This document shows, piece by piece, positions 33,952 to 43,004 of a stretch of DNA of 64,000 bases; the stretch's first letter is position 1, and each line of letters begins with the position of its first letter. The notes beneath the pieces are model-generated. The model was not told the origin of the DNA. It saw only the letters and a program-made list of their open reading frames with translations, and did no database searches. The translations under genes were made by a program, and so were the position numbers. Origin of the DNA: Amantichitinum ursilacus (lineage in GTDB: Bacteria; Pseudomonadota; Gammaproteobacteria; Burkholderiales; Chitinibacteraceae); NCBI RefSeq assembly GCF_001294205.1, contig NZ_LAQT01000026.1, positions 47,892-111,891 of the forward strand, in the 5' to 3' direction.

Positions 33952-36900
33952 TTACCCCAGTTTGAACATCGCCCGCGTTGCCGGGCCCTTGTCCTTGGCC
34001 GCGACATCACCGCCGCCGTCAATGCGCGGTTGCGTCAGATAAATGCGCTCGGCCGCCACGCCTTCTTTTTCCAGTTCCGCTTTCACCGCCTGGGCGCGGG
34101 CGTTGGCCAGGCCACGCATCTCATCCGCCCCCGCCGGCAGATTGGCCAACAGTAGCTTTTCCATTTCTTCGGGTGGCAACGATTTATTCAGTCCGATCAG
34201 ATTGGTCGGCTTCGCAAACTTTGCCTGCTTGTACACACGCGTCAGCAACGCGGGCCGTTCTGCGGGCGTAATTTCCAGGCTATCCTGGTCTGCCGCCAGA
34301 TCGCCCTGTGCCGTCATCGCCGCCGCCTTGGCCGCCCGCAACCGCGATTCCAGCGCCGCTTGCTTGATCCCGGCCGCATCCAGCGACGGATCGGCCCAGC
34401 CGCTGATTTCCAGTTTGATGGCGGGCCGGTCGTTCAGCGCTTGCGTCAGCTTGTGCAGATCATCCAGCGCCGCCGCATCCAGATGCGCCGAGCCAGCCGC
34501 AAATGTCGTAAACGATGCATGCGAGCCTCCGCCAAAAGCGGATGTCAGCAAATCAAACGGCGCGGTAATCGCTTTTTCCAACAGATTAACGATCACTTTA
34601 AAAATCAAACCGCCCACGCTGAATTGAGGATCGTCCAGCGAACCCGTCACCGGCAAATCCAGATTGATCTGGCCGTGCCGGTCTGTTAACAAAGACAGCG
34701 CCAATTTAACCGGCAATTTGGTCGCGCTTGGACTATCCACCTGATCACCCAAAGTTAATTGGTCCAGCGTTAGTTTGTTTTGCGCCTGCAATTTGCGTTG
34801 ATCCACCAGGTAATGCAGCTGCATCGACAATTTGCCTTTGGTAATGCCATAGCCCGCGTATTTGGCCGAATAGGTGGAGGCCGCCGCCAGGTTATAGCCT
34901 TTGATAGAAGCATTGATATCGAGGAACAGCGGATCAGCCAGCGGATTGAGTTGCCCACTCACCGCCACCGGCGCCATGCGATCCGCGCTGCCATGCAAAT
35001 CCAGTGCGGCGCGCGTGCCGGGCGCGGAAGACAATCCGGTTACCGTGCCGGCCATATCAGTCAGATTGACCGTGTAATTAGGCTGAATAAAGTTGTCGGT
35101 GTAATTGATATTGCCGCCCGCCAGCGTAATGCGTTTAATGCGCACTGGCGGCAATGGCGCACGCGGCCGGGTATTGACCGGGGCCGAGGCCGCCTGTGCC
35201 TTCGGTGCGACGGCGGGGGTTGGCGTCGGTACAGCGGCAGGCGCGGAAGCGGTTAACGATAGCTGGCCCGCATGCGGCACATTGCCTTCTTTCACCACCA
35301 CATTGGCCAGATTCAAGGTGCCATCCGCATACAACACCAGGCGCGAATAAAAGTTCTGCAACAGGATGTCGTTCACGTCAACTTTAAGCGGCTGCGATTG
35401 CGCCGCAATGCCATTGATTTGCAGCCGTTTAAACTTGAGAAAATCATCCCCGGTGACTTTATCCAGCGCATACAGATCATTGACGCTGAGATTGCCGCGA
35501 TAACTGCCGCTCGGTTTATTGCCCGCATTAAAAGCCAGATCGCCTTTGGCGGATAAGCGCGCAGTGGCCAGCGTGATATTCAGCCAGCGGGTAAAATACG
35601 CCTGGCCGTAACCAATATCGGCATTGCGTACATCCAGTTTTAATTTACCCGCCCATGGCGCATTGCTCAGCGTGCCGGCGACGTCATACGCGCCATTGCG
35701 ACTGCCTTGCGCCGATAAATGCAGCGGCATCGGTGTGGCTGACGGCCATTGCAACGGTCCGGCATCCAGTTTGATCTGGCTGATTTCCAGCGGTTTTAAG
35801 CGCCGCAGCGATTCATCGGCGTACCGCAGCGCCATACCCTCGACCGCCACCTTGCCCACGCTGACTTGCGCGGCCGGTTGCGGCGCCTGTTGCACCTGGC
35901 GCACGCCTTCCGCCACGGGCCGCGCGCTATCCACCGCCGCGGGTTTGCGCAGCAGGCTGCCCCAGTCAATGTTGCCGTCTTTCAGCCGCGCTGCGGTCAG
36001 GCTGCCGTTGCGCCATTGCACGTGCTCAATCTGATAACGCGCGGCGGCCAGATCAAGCTCCGGTGCGGCAATCTGCAGCGCCTCAAACTGCAGCGTGCCG
36101 GTTTTGTGCTCATCCAGTTGCGCCTTGAGCCGCGCGATATCGAGCTGCACATGAGATAGCCTGGGCAGCTTACCGGCCTGATAGTCCAGATCGCCCTGCA
36201 CGCCCAGCGTGCCTTGCTGCACCGTGAGGTTGAGCCATGGCGCCAGGTAGGGCTGGATGGCGGGCAGCACCATGCCACTCAACTGGGTGTGGCCTGTAAT
36301 ATGCAGCGGCTGCAACAGCAGCGTGGCGCTCTGCTTCAGCGTCATGCCGCGATCATCGGTGGTTTGTAGTTCCAGCTGGGCGGGTTTGCCGGGCAGATTG
36401 CCAACTTGCTGCGCCGTTAGCGACAGTGGATCAAAACGCGCCTGCACGGCCGGGCTGACGCTGTCGTCGCGCCAATCCAGCGTGGAATGATTGAGTTGCA
36501 GCTGCGCGATATTAAACAGCGTGGGTTTGCCCGCCGTACCCGCATGGGCGGCGGCGGCCGAAGCCGTATCCGAGGCAGCCTGCGCCACCGGCTGCGTCGA
36601 TGGCCGGGTGGGGGCGGCAAAGGCCTGCTGCCAGTTCAAGCCGCCCTGCCCCGGTCGCGTTACCGCCACATGCAAGCCTTCGCTTTGCACGCGCGCCAGC
36701 TGATACACCGCGTCCAGCGGGCGCACATCGGCCAGATCCACCTGCAGGCGTTTAACACTGGCCAGCGGCGCGCCACTACCTTGCTGCAATTGCGCGTCGC
36801 GTAATACCAGGTTGCCGCTCAGGCGCAATTGCGGCGCGTGGTTTTCTTCGCGAAACACCAGTTGCAGATTGCTGTCCAGCCTGGCCGCAGGCAGCCGCCA

Positions 36901-37644
36901 GCCTGCTTGCGCGGGCAGATAAGCCAGATAACGCGGGATATCGATATCGTTGGCGCGCAAGTCCAGCGTACTTTGCCGCGTGGCCTGAAACGGCGTGGTT
37001 TTGCCGCTGATATCAAACTTTGCCCCATCCAGCGCAAACGCCAGATGCGGTTCCACCTGGGCTTGCACAAACACGGGCAGGCTGGAGATAAACGGCACGC
37101 CAATTTCGATCTGGTCGATCTTGTTACGCCGCTGCGTAACCGTATCCTCGAAATCAATCTGGCCACTTTTGATACGAATGTTGTAAACCGCAAACCGTGG
37201 CAGACCACCATCGGTCTGTTTATGTTCGGGCGAAGGCTGCAACAGGTCAGACCAGTTGTATTGCTGCGGCCCAGTGCGCACCAGGCGCAAACGCGGTTGC
37301 TCGATGGTCAGCTCGCTCAGCACCGGGCCGCGTTGCCAGATCGAACTCAATTGCAGATTGGCCGTCAGACGGGCGACGCTGAATGCGGGCTGGCCCTGTT
37401 GCTGTACCGCCAAACCTGTAACCGTGGCGCGCAGCAAGAACGGATTAAACGACAGATCGGCGATGGTGGAGGGGCGATGCAAAGCCTGTGTCAATGCGGC
37501 TTCCAGCCGGGGTCGCGCCAGCCACGGCAGGGCCAAGCCGCCCAACAGCAGCAGCAAAACCAGCACGCTGGCGGCGATTACGAGCAGCCGCCGCCAACGT
37601 GTGGCGGCCAAAGCAGAAAATGGTTTACGCAAAGTCAGCGCCAT
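33952..37644 (-). CDS. Very large DUF748/AsmA-type envelope protein with OmpA-like tail
   Basis: A 1230-aa protein. One N-terminal membrane helix (about residues 19-43) is followed by a long beta-rich periplasmic body with repeated DUF748/AsmA-like patterns, two Ala/Pro-rich linkers (about 355-370 and 790-825), and a C-terminal region resembling an OmpA-like domain (FAAGSAHLDAAALDDL...LEISGWADPS). The layout suits an inner-membrane-anchored bridge reaching the cell wall or outer membrane, like TamB/YdbH-type lipid transport proteins. That function is inference. It is monocistronic. Confidence 0.8.
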   Translation of the reverse strand: MALTLRKPFSALAATRWRRLLVIAASVLVLLLLLGGLALPWLARPRLEAALTQALHRPSTIADLSFNPFLLRATVTGLAVQQQGQPAFSVARLTANLQLSSIWQRGPVLSELTIEQPRLRLVRTGPQQYNWSDLLQPSPEHKQTDGGLPRFAVYNIRIKSGQIDFEDTVTQRRNKIDQIEIGVPFISSLPVFVQAQVEPHLAFALDGAKFDISGKTTPFQATRQSTLDLRANDIDIPRYLAYLPAQAGWRLPAARLDSNLQLVFREENHAPQLRLSGNLVLRDAQLQQGSGAPLASVKRLQVDLADVRPLDAVYQLARVQSEGLHVAVTRPGQGGLNWQQAFAAPTRPSTQPVAQAASDTASAAAAHAGTAGKPTLFNIAQLQLNHSTLDWRDDSVSPAVQARFDPLSLTAQQVGNLPGKPAQLELQTTDDRGMTLKQSATLLLQPLHITGHTQLSGMVLPAIQPYLAPWLNLTVQQGTLGVQGDLDYQAGKLPRLSHVQLDIARLKAQLDEHKTGTLQFEALQIAAPELDLAAARYQIEHVQWRNGSLTAARLKDGNIDWGSLLRKPAAVDSARPVAEGVRQVQQAPQPAAQVSVGKVAVEGMALRYADESLRRLKPLEISQIKLDAGPLQWPSATPMPLHLSAQGSRNGAYDVAGTLSNAPWAGKLKLDVRNADIGYGQAYFTRWLNITLATARLSAKGDLAFNAGNKPSGSYRGNLSVNDLYALDKVTGDDFLKFKRLQINGIAAQSQPLKVDVNDILLQNFYSRLVLYADGTLNLANVVVKEGNVPHAGQLSLTASAPAAVPTPTPAVAPKAQAASAPVNTRPRAPLPPVRIKRITLAGGNINYTDNFIQPNYTVNLTDMAGTVTGLSSAPGTRAALDLHGSADRMAPVAVSGQLNPLADPLFLDINASIKGYNLAAASTYSAKYAGYGITKGKLSMQLHYLVDQRKLQAQNKLTLDQLTLGDQVDSPSATKLPVKLALSLLTDRHGQINLDLPVTGSLDDPQFSVGGLIFKVIVNLLEKAITAPFDLLTSAFGGGSHASFTTFAAGSAHLDAAALDDLHKLTQALNDRPAIKLEISGWADPSLDAAGIKQAALESRLRAAKAAAMTAQGDLAADQDSLEITPAERPALLTRVYKQAKFAKPTNLIGLNKSLPPEEMEKLLLANLPAGADEMRGLANARAQAVKAELEKEGVAAERIYLTQPRIDGGGDVAAKDKGPATRAMFKLG

Positions 37645-37740
37645 TTAAAAACGGATCCGGCCATCGATAAAAAGGCACATCAGCGCGATTGCGTCACATG
37701 CCTTTGCGAGGTCACTTGTATATAGGAGGAATCGTCACAC
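37645..37740. other. Upstream region of the DUF748 gene and STAS gene
   Basis: This is the left part of a 324-bp divergent gap (37645-37968). It has no recognisable gene. It has a purine-rich TATAGGAGGAA stretch near 37720 with no start codon at ribosome distance. Confidence 0.35.
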
Positions 37741-37758
37741 AATAATAGGAGTGTTGCA

Positions 37759-37854
37759 GTGAAGCGCGGGGTTGCCGTTGACGCCCTGCAAGCCTACCGC
37801 TGGTACACGCTTTTGCTACCGCGTAGAACGCTTCAAGCTTACAATTGCGACTGA
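37759..37854 (+). CDS. Possible 31-aa small protein
   Basis: A short frame starting with GTG at 37759, with AGGAG 7 nt before it (37747-37751), ending in TGA at 37854. The product would be MKRGVAVDALQAYRWYTLLL followed by 11 mostly polar residues. It is basic, with no known motif. Only the ribosome site supports it, so it may be chance. Confidence 0.2.
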   Translation: MKRGVAVDALQAYRWYTLLLPRRTLQAYNCD

Positions 37855-37968
37855 TTGAAATTCAAACGACTGTCCAGTTTGCCCGCCCCGGCTCATGCAG
37901 ACCGGACAGCAAGATTCCTGCTCGTACGCACCGTCGCGACGAGGTGATCGTTACTTCGGATACCCAAC

Positions 37969-39213
37969 GTGGTTTTTTCGTTTTTCCGCAAAAAAGAGGG
38001 CGACGGTAAACCCGATACGCTCGATAACGCACCGGTTACCCAGCCGCGTGCGCCCGCGCCTGCCGCTCCCGCCAAGGCGCAAGGTATCGCCACAACCACG
38101 CCCGCCGCTACCCACGGCGCACGTCCGGCTGCTGCCGCGCCGACGCCGGTTGCAGCCCCCGCGCCGGTTGAAGCCGCCTATAACCTGCACGAACTGTCCA
38201 TCGAAGTCGAAGACGTCTCCGCGCATCTGGATGCCGAAGAAGAAGAGGCCGTGGTGCTGCACGCCAATGGCCAGACCGCGATGGCGGCCGCCACGTTGCG
38301 CGGCGCTTTGCCCGCACGCATGGGCACCCGCCGCGCCGAAACCTGGGGTTTGTTGTTCGAGCTGTACCAGCAACTGAACGATCGCACCGCCTTTGACGAA
38401 CTGGCGCTGCAATACGTGGTGGAATTTGAAGCCTCGCCGCCGTTATGGCGCGATGTAGTCTCTACCCGCCCGGCCCCGACCGCCGCGGCCAGCGGCACTT
38501 ATATTGCTTTCCCCGCGCGTCTTAATGGCGACGCCACCGCCAAAGAAGCCGATCGCATGATTCAGGCCGCGCAAGCAGGCCAGGCGTTGCGGCTGGATTT
38601 TGCCAAAGTGGCCGAGATCGACATGCTGGCCGCCGCCGAATTGCTCGGGGGCTGGTTGCGTGTGCGTAAATTCAATGTCGCGGTGCAGACACTGGGTGTG
38701 GATAGCCTGGTCAATCTGTTGCGCGGCAAAATCCAGACCGGCCGCAATGTGCCCGCTGAAGCGCCGTTCTGGCTGTTGCTGATCGAAACCATGCAAGCCA
38801 GTGGCGACCAGGAAGCCTTTGAAAACCTGGCCATTGATTACGCGGTCACGTACGAAGTGTCGCCGCCATCGTGGGACCCGCGCCACGCGCCCGCGCTGGC
38901 CGCCAAAGCCGCATCGCCAGCCGCGCAGTCCAATGTGCCGGCGGAACACCTGCAATTGTCGGGTGAGTTGCTGCACGGTGCGGCGGGCCAGTTGGCGCTG
39001 ATCCGCGACTTCGCCCAGCAACACAGCCGCATGGCGCTGGATTTGCGCCACGTCAGCCGCATCGATTTCGAGACGGCAGGCCAGTTCCTGAACCTGTTTA
39101 TGGAAATGGTGCAGACCGGCAAAACTGTCCGCATTGCCTGTGCCAACGAACTGGTGGCGGCGCTGTTGCAAATGCTGGGCGTGGGCGAGCTGGTCGAGAT
39201 CGGCCATATCTGA
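37969..39213 (+). CDS. STAS-domain protein with duplicated modules
   Basis: A 414-aa soluble protein. It has a basic N-terminus (MVFSFFRKKEGD), a Pro/Ala-rich linker (about residues 22-66), then helical repeats alternating with STAS-like units. One unit is at about 180-245 (ALRLDFAKVAEIDMLAAAELLGGW) and one at about 325-410 (MALDLRHVSRIDFETAGQFLNLF). Helical segments with EAFENLAIDYAVTYEVSPPSWD and FDELALQYVVEFEASPPLW repeat each other. STAS proteins often mediate partner-switching or scaffold roles; here the partner is unknown. The GTG at 37969 is the likely start. hslV follows, but has its own promoter. Confidence 0.75.
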   Translation: MVFSFFRKKEGDGKPDTLDNAPVTQPRAPAPAAPAKAQGIATTTPAATHGARPAAAAPTPVAAPAPVEAAYNLHELSIEVEDVSAHLDAEEEEAVVLHANGQTAMAAATLRGALPARMGTRRAETWGLLFELYQQLNDRTAFDELALQYVVEFEASPPLWRDVVSTRPAPTAAASGTYIAFPARLNGDATAKEADRMIQAAQAGQALRLDFAKVAEIDMLAAAELLGGWLRVRKFNVAVQTLGVDSLVNLLRGKIQTGRNVPAEAPFWLLLIETMQASGDQEAFENLAIDYAVTYEVSPPSWDPRHAPALAAKAASPAAQSNVPAEHLQLSGELLHGAAGQLALIRDFAQQHSRMALDLRHVSRIDFETAGQFLNLFMEMVQTGKTVRIACANELVAALLQMLGVGELVEIGHI

Positions 39214-39240
39214 CCCGATGTGCTGAGTATGCGTTGCCGC

Positions 39241-39268
39241 CTTGAAGCGTCGGGCCACGCCCCCAAGT
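39241..39268 (+). promoter_or_regulatory. Sigma-32 (RpoH) heat-shock promoter of hslV
   Basis: CTTGAAG (39241-39247), a 13-bp spacer and CCCCAAGT (39261-39268) match CTTGAAA-N13-CCCCATnT with one mismatch in each box. It ends 41 nt before the hslV ATG, which suits a heat-shock protease gene. Confidence 0.68.
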
Positions 39269-39309
39269 GATGGTCTATCGCATCACGCAACGCACACAGG
39301 ACATCAGCA

Positions 39310-39885
39310 ATGCAGCAATTTGACGGAACAACCATCGTCTCGGTCCGCCGCGGTTCAGACGTCGCGGTGGGCGGCGATGGTCAAGTCACTCTCGGCAATG
39401 TCGTCATCAAAGGCACCGCGCGCAAGGTACGCAAGCTGTATCACGACCGCGTCATCGTCGGCTTCGCCGGCGGCACGGCCGATGCGTTTACTTTGTTTGA
39501 GCGCTTTGAAGCCAAACTCGAAAAACACCAGGGCCATCTGACCCGCGCCGCGGTCGAACTGGCCAAAGACTGGCGCACCGACCGCATGTTGCGTCGGCTG
39601 GAAGCCATGTTGATTGTGGCCGACCCCACCGCCACGCTGGTCATCACCGGCAATGGCGATGTGCTGGAGCCCGAACAGGGCATTGCCGCCATTGGTTCGG
39701 GCGGCGCATTTGCCCAGGCCGCCGCGCGCGCCTTGCTGGAAAACACCGATCTGCCGCCCGCTGCGGTGGTTAAAAAGGCGCTCGAAATCGCCGGTGATAT
39801 CTGTATCTACACCAACCAGAATCACGTGATCGAAACCTTTACCGCCACGCCCGCGCTATCGGACAGCTCGCAGTCATCGCAGTAA
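39310..39885 (+). CDS. hslV: ATP-dependent protease subunit HslV (ClpQ)
   Basis: A 191-aa proteasome-like peptidase. The propeptide MQQFDG precedes TTIVSVRR, so the catalytic N-terminal Thr is exposed after cleavage. [21 protein letters not shown] and [19 protein letters not shown] are typical. AGGA precedes the ATG. HslV normally needs the HslU ATPase, whose gene usually follows directly. Here birA follows after 27 nt and hslU is not in the window. Confidence 0.95.
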   Translation: MQQFDGTTIVSVRRGSDVAVGGDGQVTLGNVVIKGTARKVRKLYHDRVIVGFAGGTADAFTLFERFEAKLEKHQGHLTRAAVELAKDWRTDRMLRRLEAMLIVADPTATLVITGNGDVLEPEQGIAAIGSGGAFAQAAARALLENTDLPPAAVVKKALEIAGDICIYTNQNHVIETFTATPALSDSSQSSQ

Positions 39886-39912
39886 GGCGGCACTCGCGCT
39901 AGAATCCGGCGC

Positions 39913-40884
39913 ATGAATCATACCCTTGCCTGTCTGCGCCACCTGAGCGCAGACCAGTTTGTCTCTGGCGCGGTCATTGCCGACGCGCTGGATCTGTCGC
40001 GCGCCAGCGTCTCCACGGCGCTGGCCGCCGCCGAAGAATTTGGCGTAACGCTGGAACGCAAACATGGCGTCGGCTACCGCCTGATTACGCCGATCGACTG
40101 GCTCGATAACCAGACCATCCGCCAACATCTACCGCGCCATAGCGTGCTGGATACCGAAGTACTGGAACGCACCGATTCCACCAATAAACAATTGCTGGCC
40201 CAGCCGCGCCATGGCCGTGTGCTGGCGGCGGAATGGCAAGAAGGCGGCCGTGGCCGTATGGGGCGACGCTGGCAGGGGCGTCTGGGTGGCAGCCTGATGT
40301 TCTCGCTGGGCTGGGCCTTTGCGGGCGGCGCGCCCACGCTGGCCGGATTGCCCTTGGCCGTCGGCTGTATCGTCACCGAAACGCTGGCCGAATGCGGCGT
40401 AAGCCAGATGGCGTTGAAATGGCCCAACGATTTGCTGCTGGGTAATGCCAAAGCGGGCGGCATCCTGATCGAACTGACCGGCGATGCGCTCGGCCCCGCG
40501 TATGCGGTGATCGGCATCGGGCTCAATATCCTGGCCCCCGCCGTCGATGTGGCCCAGGTGGCCGCAGGCCTGCGCGACCATGGCCTTAGCCTGACGCGCA
40601 ACGATGTGCTGGCGCGCTTGCTGGAACGGCTGGAACAAGGCCTCGAAGAATTCTCGCGCAACGGCTTTGATAGTTTCAGAACGCGGTGGGAAGCGCGCCA
40701 TGTCTGGCAAGGCCTGCCGGTTAATCTGCTGAGCCCGGATGGCAGCGTGCTGGCTGGCGTAGCGCGCGGCGTAACGCCAAGCGGCGCGTTGCGGCTGGAG
40801 ACGGTCGATGGCGAGCGTATCATCCACGCGGGCGACGTCAGCCTGCGGCTGCAAACACCCGCGCAACCCACGCAGGCCGTCTGA
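39913..40884 (+). CDS. birA: Bifunctional biotin-[acetyl-CoA-carboxylase] ligase / biotin operon repressor
   Basis: A 323-aa protein. An N-terminal winged helix (LSRASVSTALAAAEEFGVTL, about residues 25-50) gives the repressor function. The ligase core has GRGRMGRRWQ (biotinyl-AMP loop) and KWPNDLLL. A C-terminal SH3-like domain ends the protein. It loads biotin on the carboxyl carrier protein. It leads birA-coaX-SPOR, with coaX starting 1 nt after its stop. Confidence 0.93.
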   Translation: MNHTLACLRHLSADQFVSGAVIADALDLSRASVSTALAAAEEFGVTLERKHGVGYRLITPIDWLDNQTIRQHLPRHSVLDTEVLERTDSTNKQLLAQPRHGRVLAAEWQEGGRGRMGRRWQGRLGGSLMFSLGWAFAGGAPTLAGLPLAVGCIVTETLAECGVSQMALKWPNDLLLGNAKAGGILIELTGDALGPAYAVIGIGLNILAPAVDVAQVAAGLRDHGLSLTRNDVLARLLERLEQGLEEFSRNGFDSFRTRWEARHVWQGLPVNLLSPDGSVLAGVARGVTPSGALRLETVDGERIIHAGDVSLRLQTPAQPTQAV

Positions 40885-40885
40885 T

Positions 40886-41641
40886 ATGCATCTGCTGATT
40901 GATCTGGGCAATACGCGTATCAAGTGGACACAGGCGCACGCGGCGGACCAATGGGATGGCGTGGTCGAAGTGGAGGTCGCCGCCACCCAACAATGGCATC
41001 TGGCGTTTTTTGCGCTGCCCCGGCCCGAGCGCATCGTGGCTTGTAGCGTGGGCCAACCGCATATTCGTGATTTTCTCAGCCGCACCGCTGCCGATTTATG
41101 GCAAATCCAGATTGAATGGCTGCAAGTCAGCCGCGAAGCGCTGGGCGTTAACAATCGTTATCGCAAGCTTGAACAACAAGGGCCCGACCGTTGGGCCGCC
41201 GTGTTGGGCGCGCGCAAACTGGCGCCCGAACGCGCCATCGTCATCGCCAGCGCGGGCACTGCGTTAACCGTCGAAGCGGTGACGCAAGAAGGCGACTACC
41301 TGGGCGGCATGATCCTGCCCGGCTATCGCATGATGAAACAGTCGCTGCATGCGGGCACCGCGCGTTTGCCGTTTGCCGATGGCCACGTGCATGACTTTCC
41401 CACCAGCACCGAAGACGCCATCGAAACCGGCTGCCTGACGGCGCTGGCGGGAGCGATTATCGCCATGCGCCAGCGCCTGGCGTTACGCGGCGACGAGCCG
41501 GTGGTGCTGGTCAGTGGTGGCGATGCCGCGCGCGTGGCCACATTGCTTAACACGCCGCACCAGCTTGTAGATAATCTGGTGCTGCACGGTCTGGCCGCGC
41601 TGGCCTTTGCGCCCTCTCCCTCTGTTCCGGATAACGCTTGA
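40886..41641 (+). CDS. coaX: Type III pantothenate kinase
   Basis: A 251-aa CoaX of the ASKHA fold, first step of CoA synthesis. The phosphate loop is LLIDLGNTRIKW (residues 3-14); VNNRYRKLEQQGPDRWAAVL carries the pantothenate site, SAGTALTVEAV the second phosphate motif, and GGMILPGY follows. It follows birA by 1 nt, as in many betaproteobacteria, and overlaps the SPOR gene by 4 nt. Confidence 0.94.
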   Translation: MHLLIDLGNTRIKWTQAHAADQWDGVVEVEVAATQQWHLAFFALPRPERIVACSVGQPHIRDFLSRTAADLWQIQIEWLQVSREALGVNNRYRKLEQQGPDRWAAVLGARKLAPERAIVIASAGTALTVEAVTQEGDYLGGMILPGYRMMKQSLHAGTARLPFADGHVHDFPTSTEDAIETGCLTALAGAIIAMRQRLALRGDEPVVLVSGGDAARVATLLNTPHQLVDNLVLHGLAALAFAPSPSVPDNA

Positions 41642-42402
41642 TGAAATGGTTGATCGCCGTACTGATCGTCGCCAATGTGGCCTTGTTTGGCTTCAATCTG
41701 CTGCAACCGCCGTCGGCCCCGGCCAGCACGCCGGTACACGAAGTCAATGCCAGCCAGGTGAAGGTGGTAACGGGCGAACTCGCCAACCGGCCCAAACCCG
41801 CTGCAGTGGCCAGCGTAAGCGCCAGCGCCGCAGCCGCTGAGTCCGCCGCTACAGCGGCCCCCACGCCGACCGCCGCGCCGACGCCCGCCCCCACCGCCGC
41901 GCCCAAGCCCACGCCGACCCCGGCACCGACCCCGGTGACAGTCGCGCGCAGTTGTTCGCGCTGGACGGGGCTGACCGGTGATCAGGCCGGCATCGCGCGC
42001 GCGCGTTTGCTGATCCTGAAGGTGACCAATACCGAACAGAACAGCGGCCCCAACAGCAAGGTGTGGGTGTATATCCCGCCGCTGCCCGATCTGGCCACGG
42101 CCAAACAACGCGCGGACCAGTTGGCGGCGCTGAATGTGGATGATTACTTTGTGGTTAACAACGGCGGCAAATGGCAGAACGCCATTTCGCTGGGCATCTA
42201 CTCCACGCGTGAAGCCGGCGAGCGCCGCATGGAAGAACTGCGGACCAAGGGCGTGCATTCGATGGTGCTGCGCGACAAGGATGACACGCTGCGCCACAGC
42301 AGCTTTGTGCTGACCGGCATGAATGATGCCCAACGCAGCGGCGTGGAAAAGACGGCCGGACAGCTTAAAGGCTCGGTGCTGGAAAAGATGGCCTGCCCGT
42401 AG
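41638..42402 (+). CDS. SPOR-domain membrane protein
   Basis: A 254-aa protein with an N-terminal membrane helix (MKWLIAVLIVANVALFGF), a low-complexity Ala/Pro/Thr linker (about residues 58-100, made of TP and AP repeats), and a C-terminal SPOR-like domain (about 130-215: VWVYIPPLPDLATAKQRADQ, ISLGIYSTREAGERRMEEL). SPOR domains bind denuded septal glycan. It overlaps coaX by 4 nt, so it shares the birA-coaX operon. Confidence 0.85.
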   Translation: MMKWLIAVLIVANVALFGFNLLQPPSAPASTPVHEVNASQVKVVTGELANRPKPAAVASVSASAAAAESAATAAPTPTAAPTPAPTAAPKPTPTPAPTPVTVARSCSRWTGLTGDQAGIARARLLILKVTNTEQNSGPNSKVWVYIPPLPDLATAKQRADQLAALNVDDYFVVNNGGKWQNAISLGIYSTREAGERRMEELRTKGVHSMVLRDKDDTLRHSSFVLTGMNDAQRSGVEKTAGQLKGSVLEKMACP

Positions 42403-42419
42403 AAAATCGGGAAGGCATA

Positions 42420-42453
42420 GGGTGGGACTCAGCGTCCCTGTCTGGACCCACCC
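42420..42453. repeat. REP-like imperfect palindrome, copy 1
   Basis: GGGTGGG (42420-42426) pairs with CCCACCC (42447-42453) over a 20-nt middle. It sits just after the SPOR gene stop. Two related elements lie between pdxA and rsmA. Confidence 0.6.
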
Positions 42454-42611
42454 TTCTAATGTGGCCTCTTGATTCGATGCCGCCGCATCTTCGCCTTTAT
42501 TGGTGACGTGTTTCCGCCATCAGAATGACATCTTGAAACACGCGGCCCGAATCGACGTTTTGATGGGTGTGCTCCAAACGGGGGCACCGAGTTCCACTCT
42601 AGGCGGGGGCG

Positions 42612-43004
42612 TTACGGGTAGGTGTACAACTGCCAGCGTTGCTCGGCGGTCAATACTTGTGGCGGCGGTAGCTCAGGCAAGGCGGAGCGCGGTGCGGCTT
42701 GCGCCACCACTGCCGGTCTGGCTGACTCTGCTGCGGCGGGCGCCGAAGCTATGGCCAGCGCGGGCGCGCTCGCTGCCACTTTCTTGCCCGCTTTCGTACC
42801 CGCCTTCGCGGTCACAAAGCGCCGGTTCGGCGAATCGCTATGCATACGGCTGCTGCCAATCGCGCGCCGGTCCAGATCGCCGGGATAGGCGGTGCGATGC
42901 ACGGAATAATCGGGCCACACATACGCCTTTTGCGCTGCGAACGCGCTGGCGCACACCGCGGCCATGCCGCTGGCCACCACCATCCTGCTGATCCGTTTAC
43001 GCAT
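42612..43004 (-). CDS. Small secreted protein of the flgP-flgT unit
   Basis: A 130-aa protein I do not recognise. The signal peptide is cleaved after residue 23 (ASAFA|AQK), then comes AYVWPDYSVHRTAYPGDLD, a Lys/Ala/Pro-rich middle, and a C-terminal LTAEQRWQLYTYP. The start codon shares one base with the flgT stop (TAATG), so its translation should be coupled to FlgT. With the upstream FliA promoter, a periplasmic flagellar role is the best guess. Confidence 0.72.
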   Translation of the reverse strand: MRKRISRMVVASGMAAVCASAFAAQKAYVWPDYSVHRTAYPGDLDRRAIGSSRMHSDSPNRRFVTAKAGTKAGKKVAASAPALAIASAPAAAESARPAVVAQAAPRSALPELPPPQVLTAEQRWQLYTYP

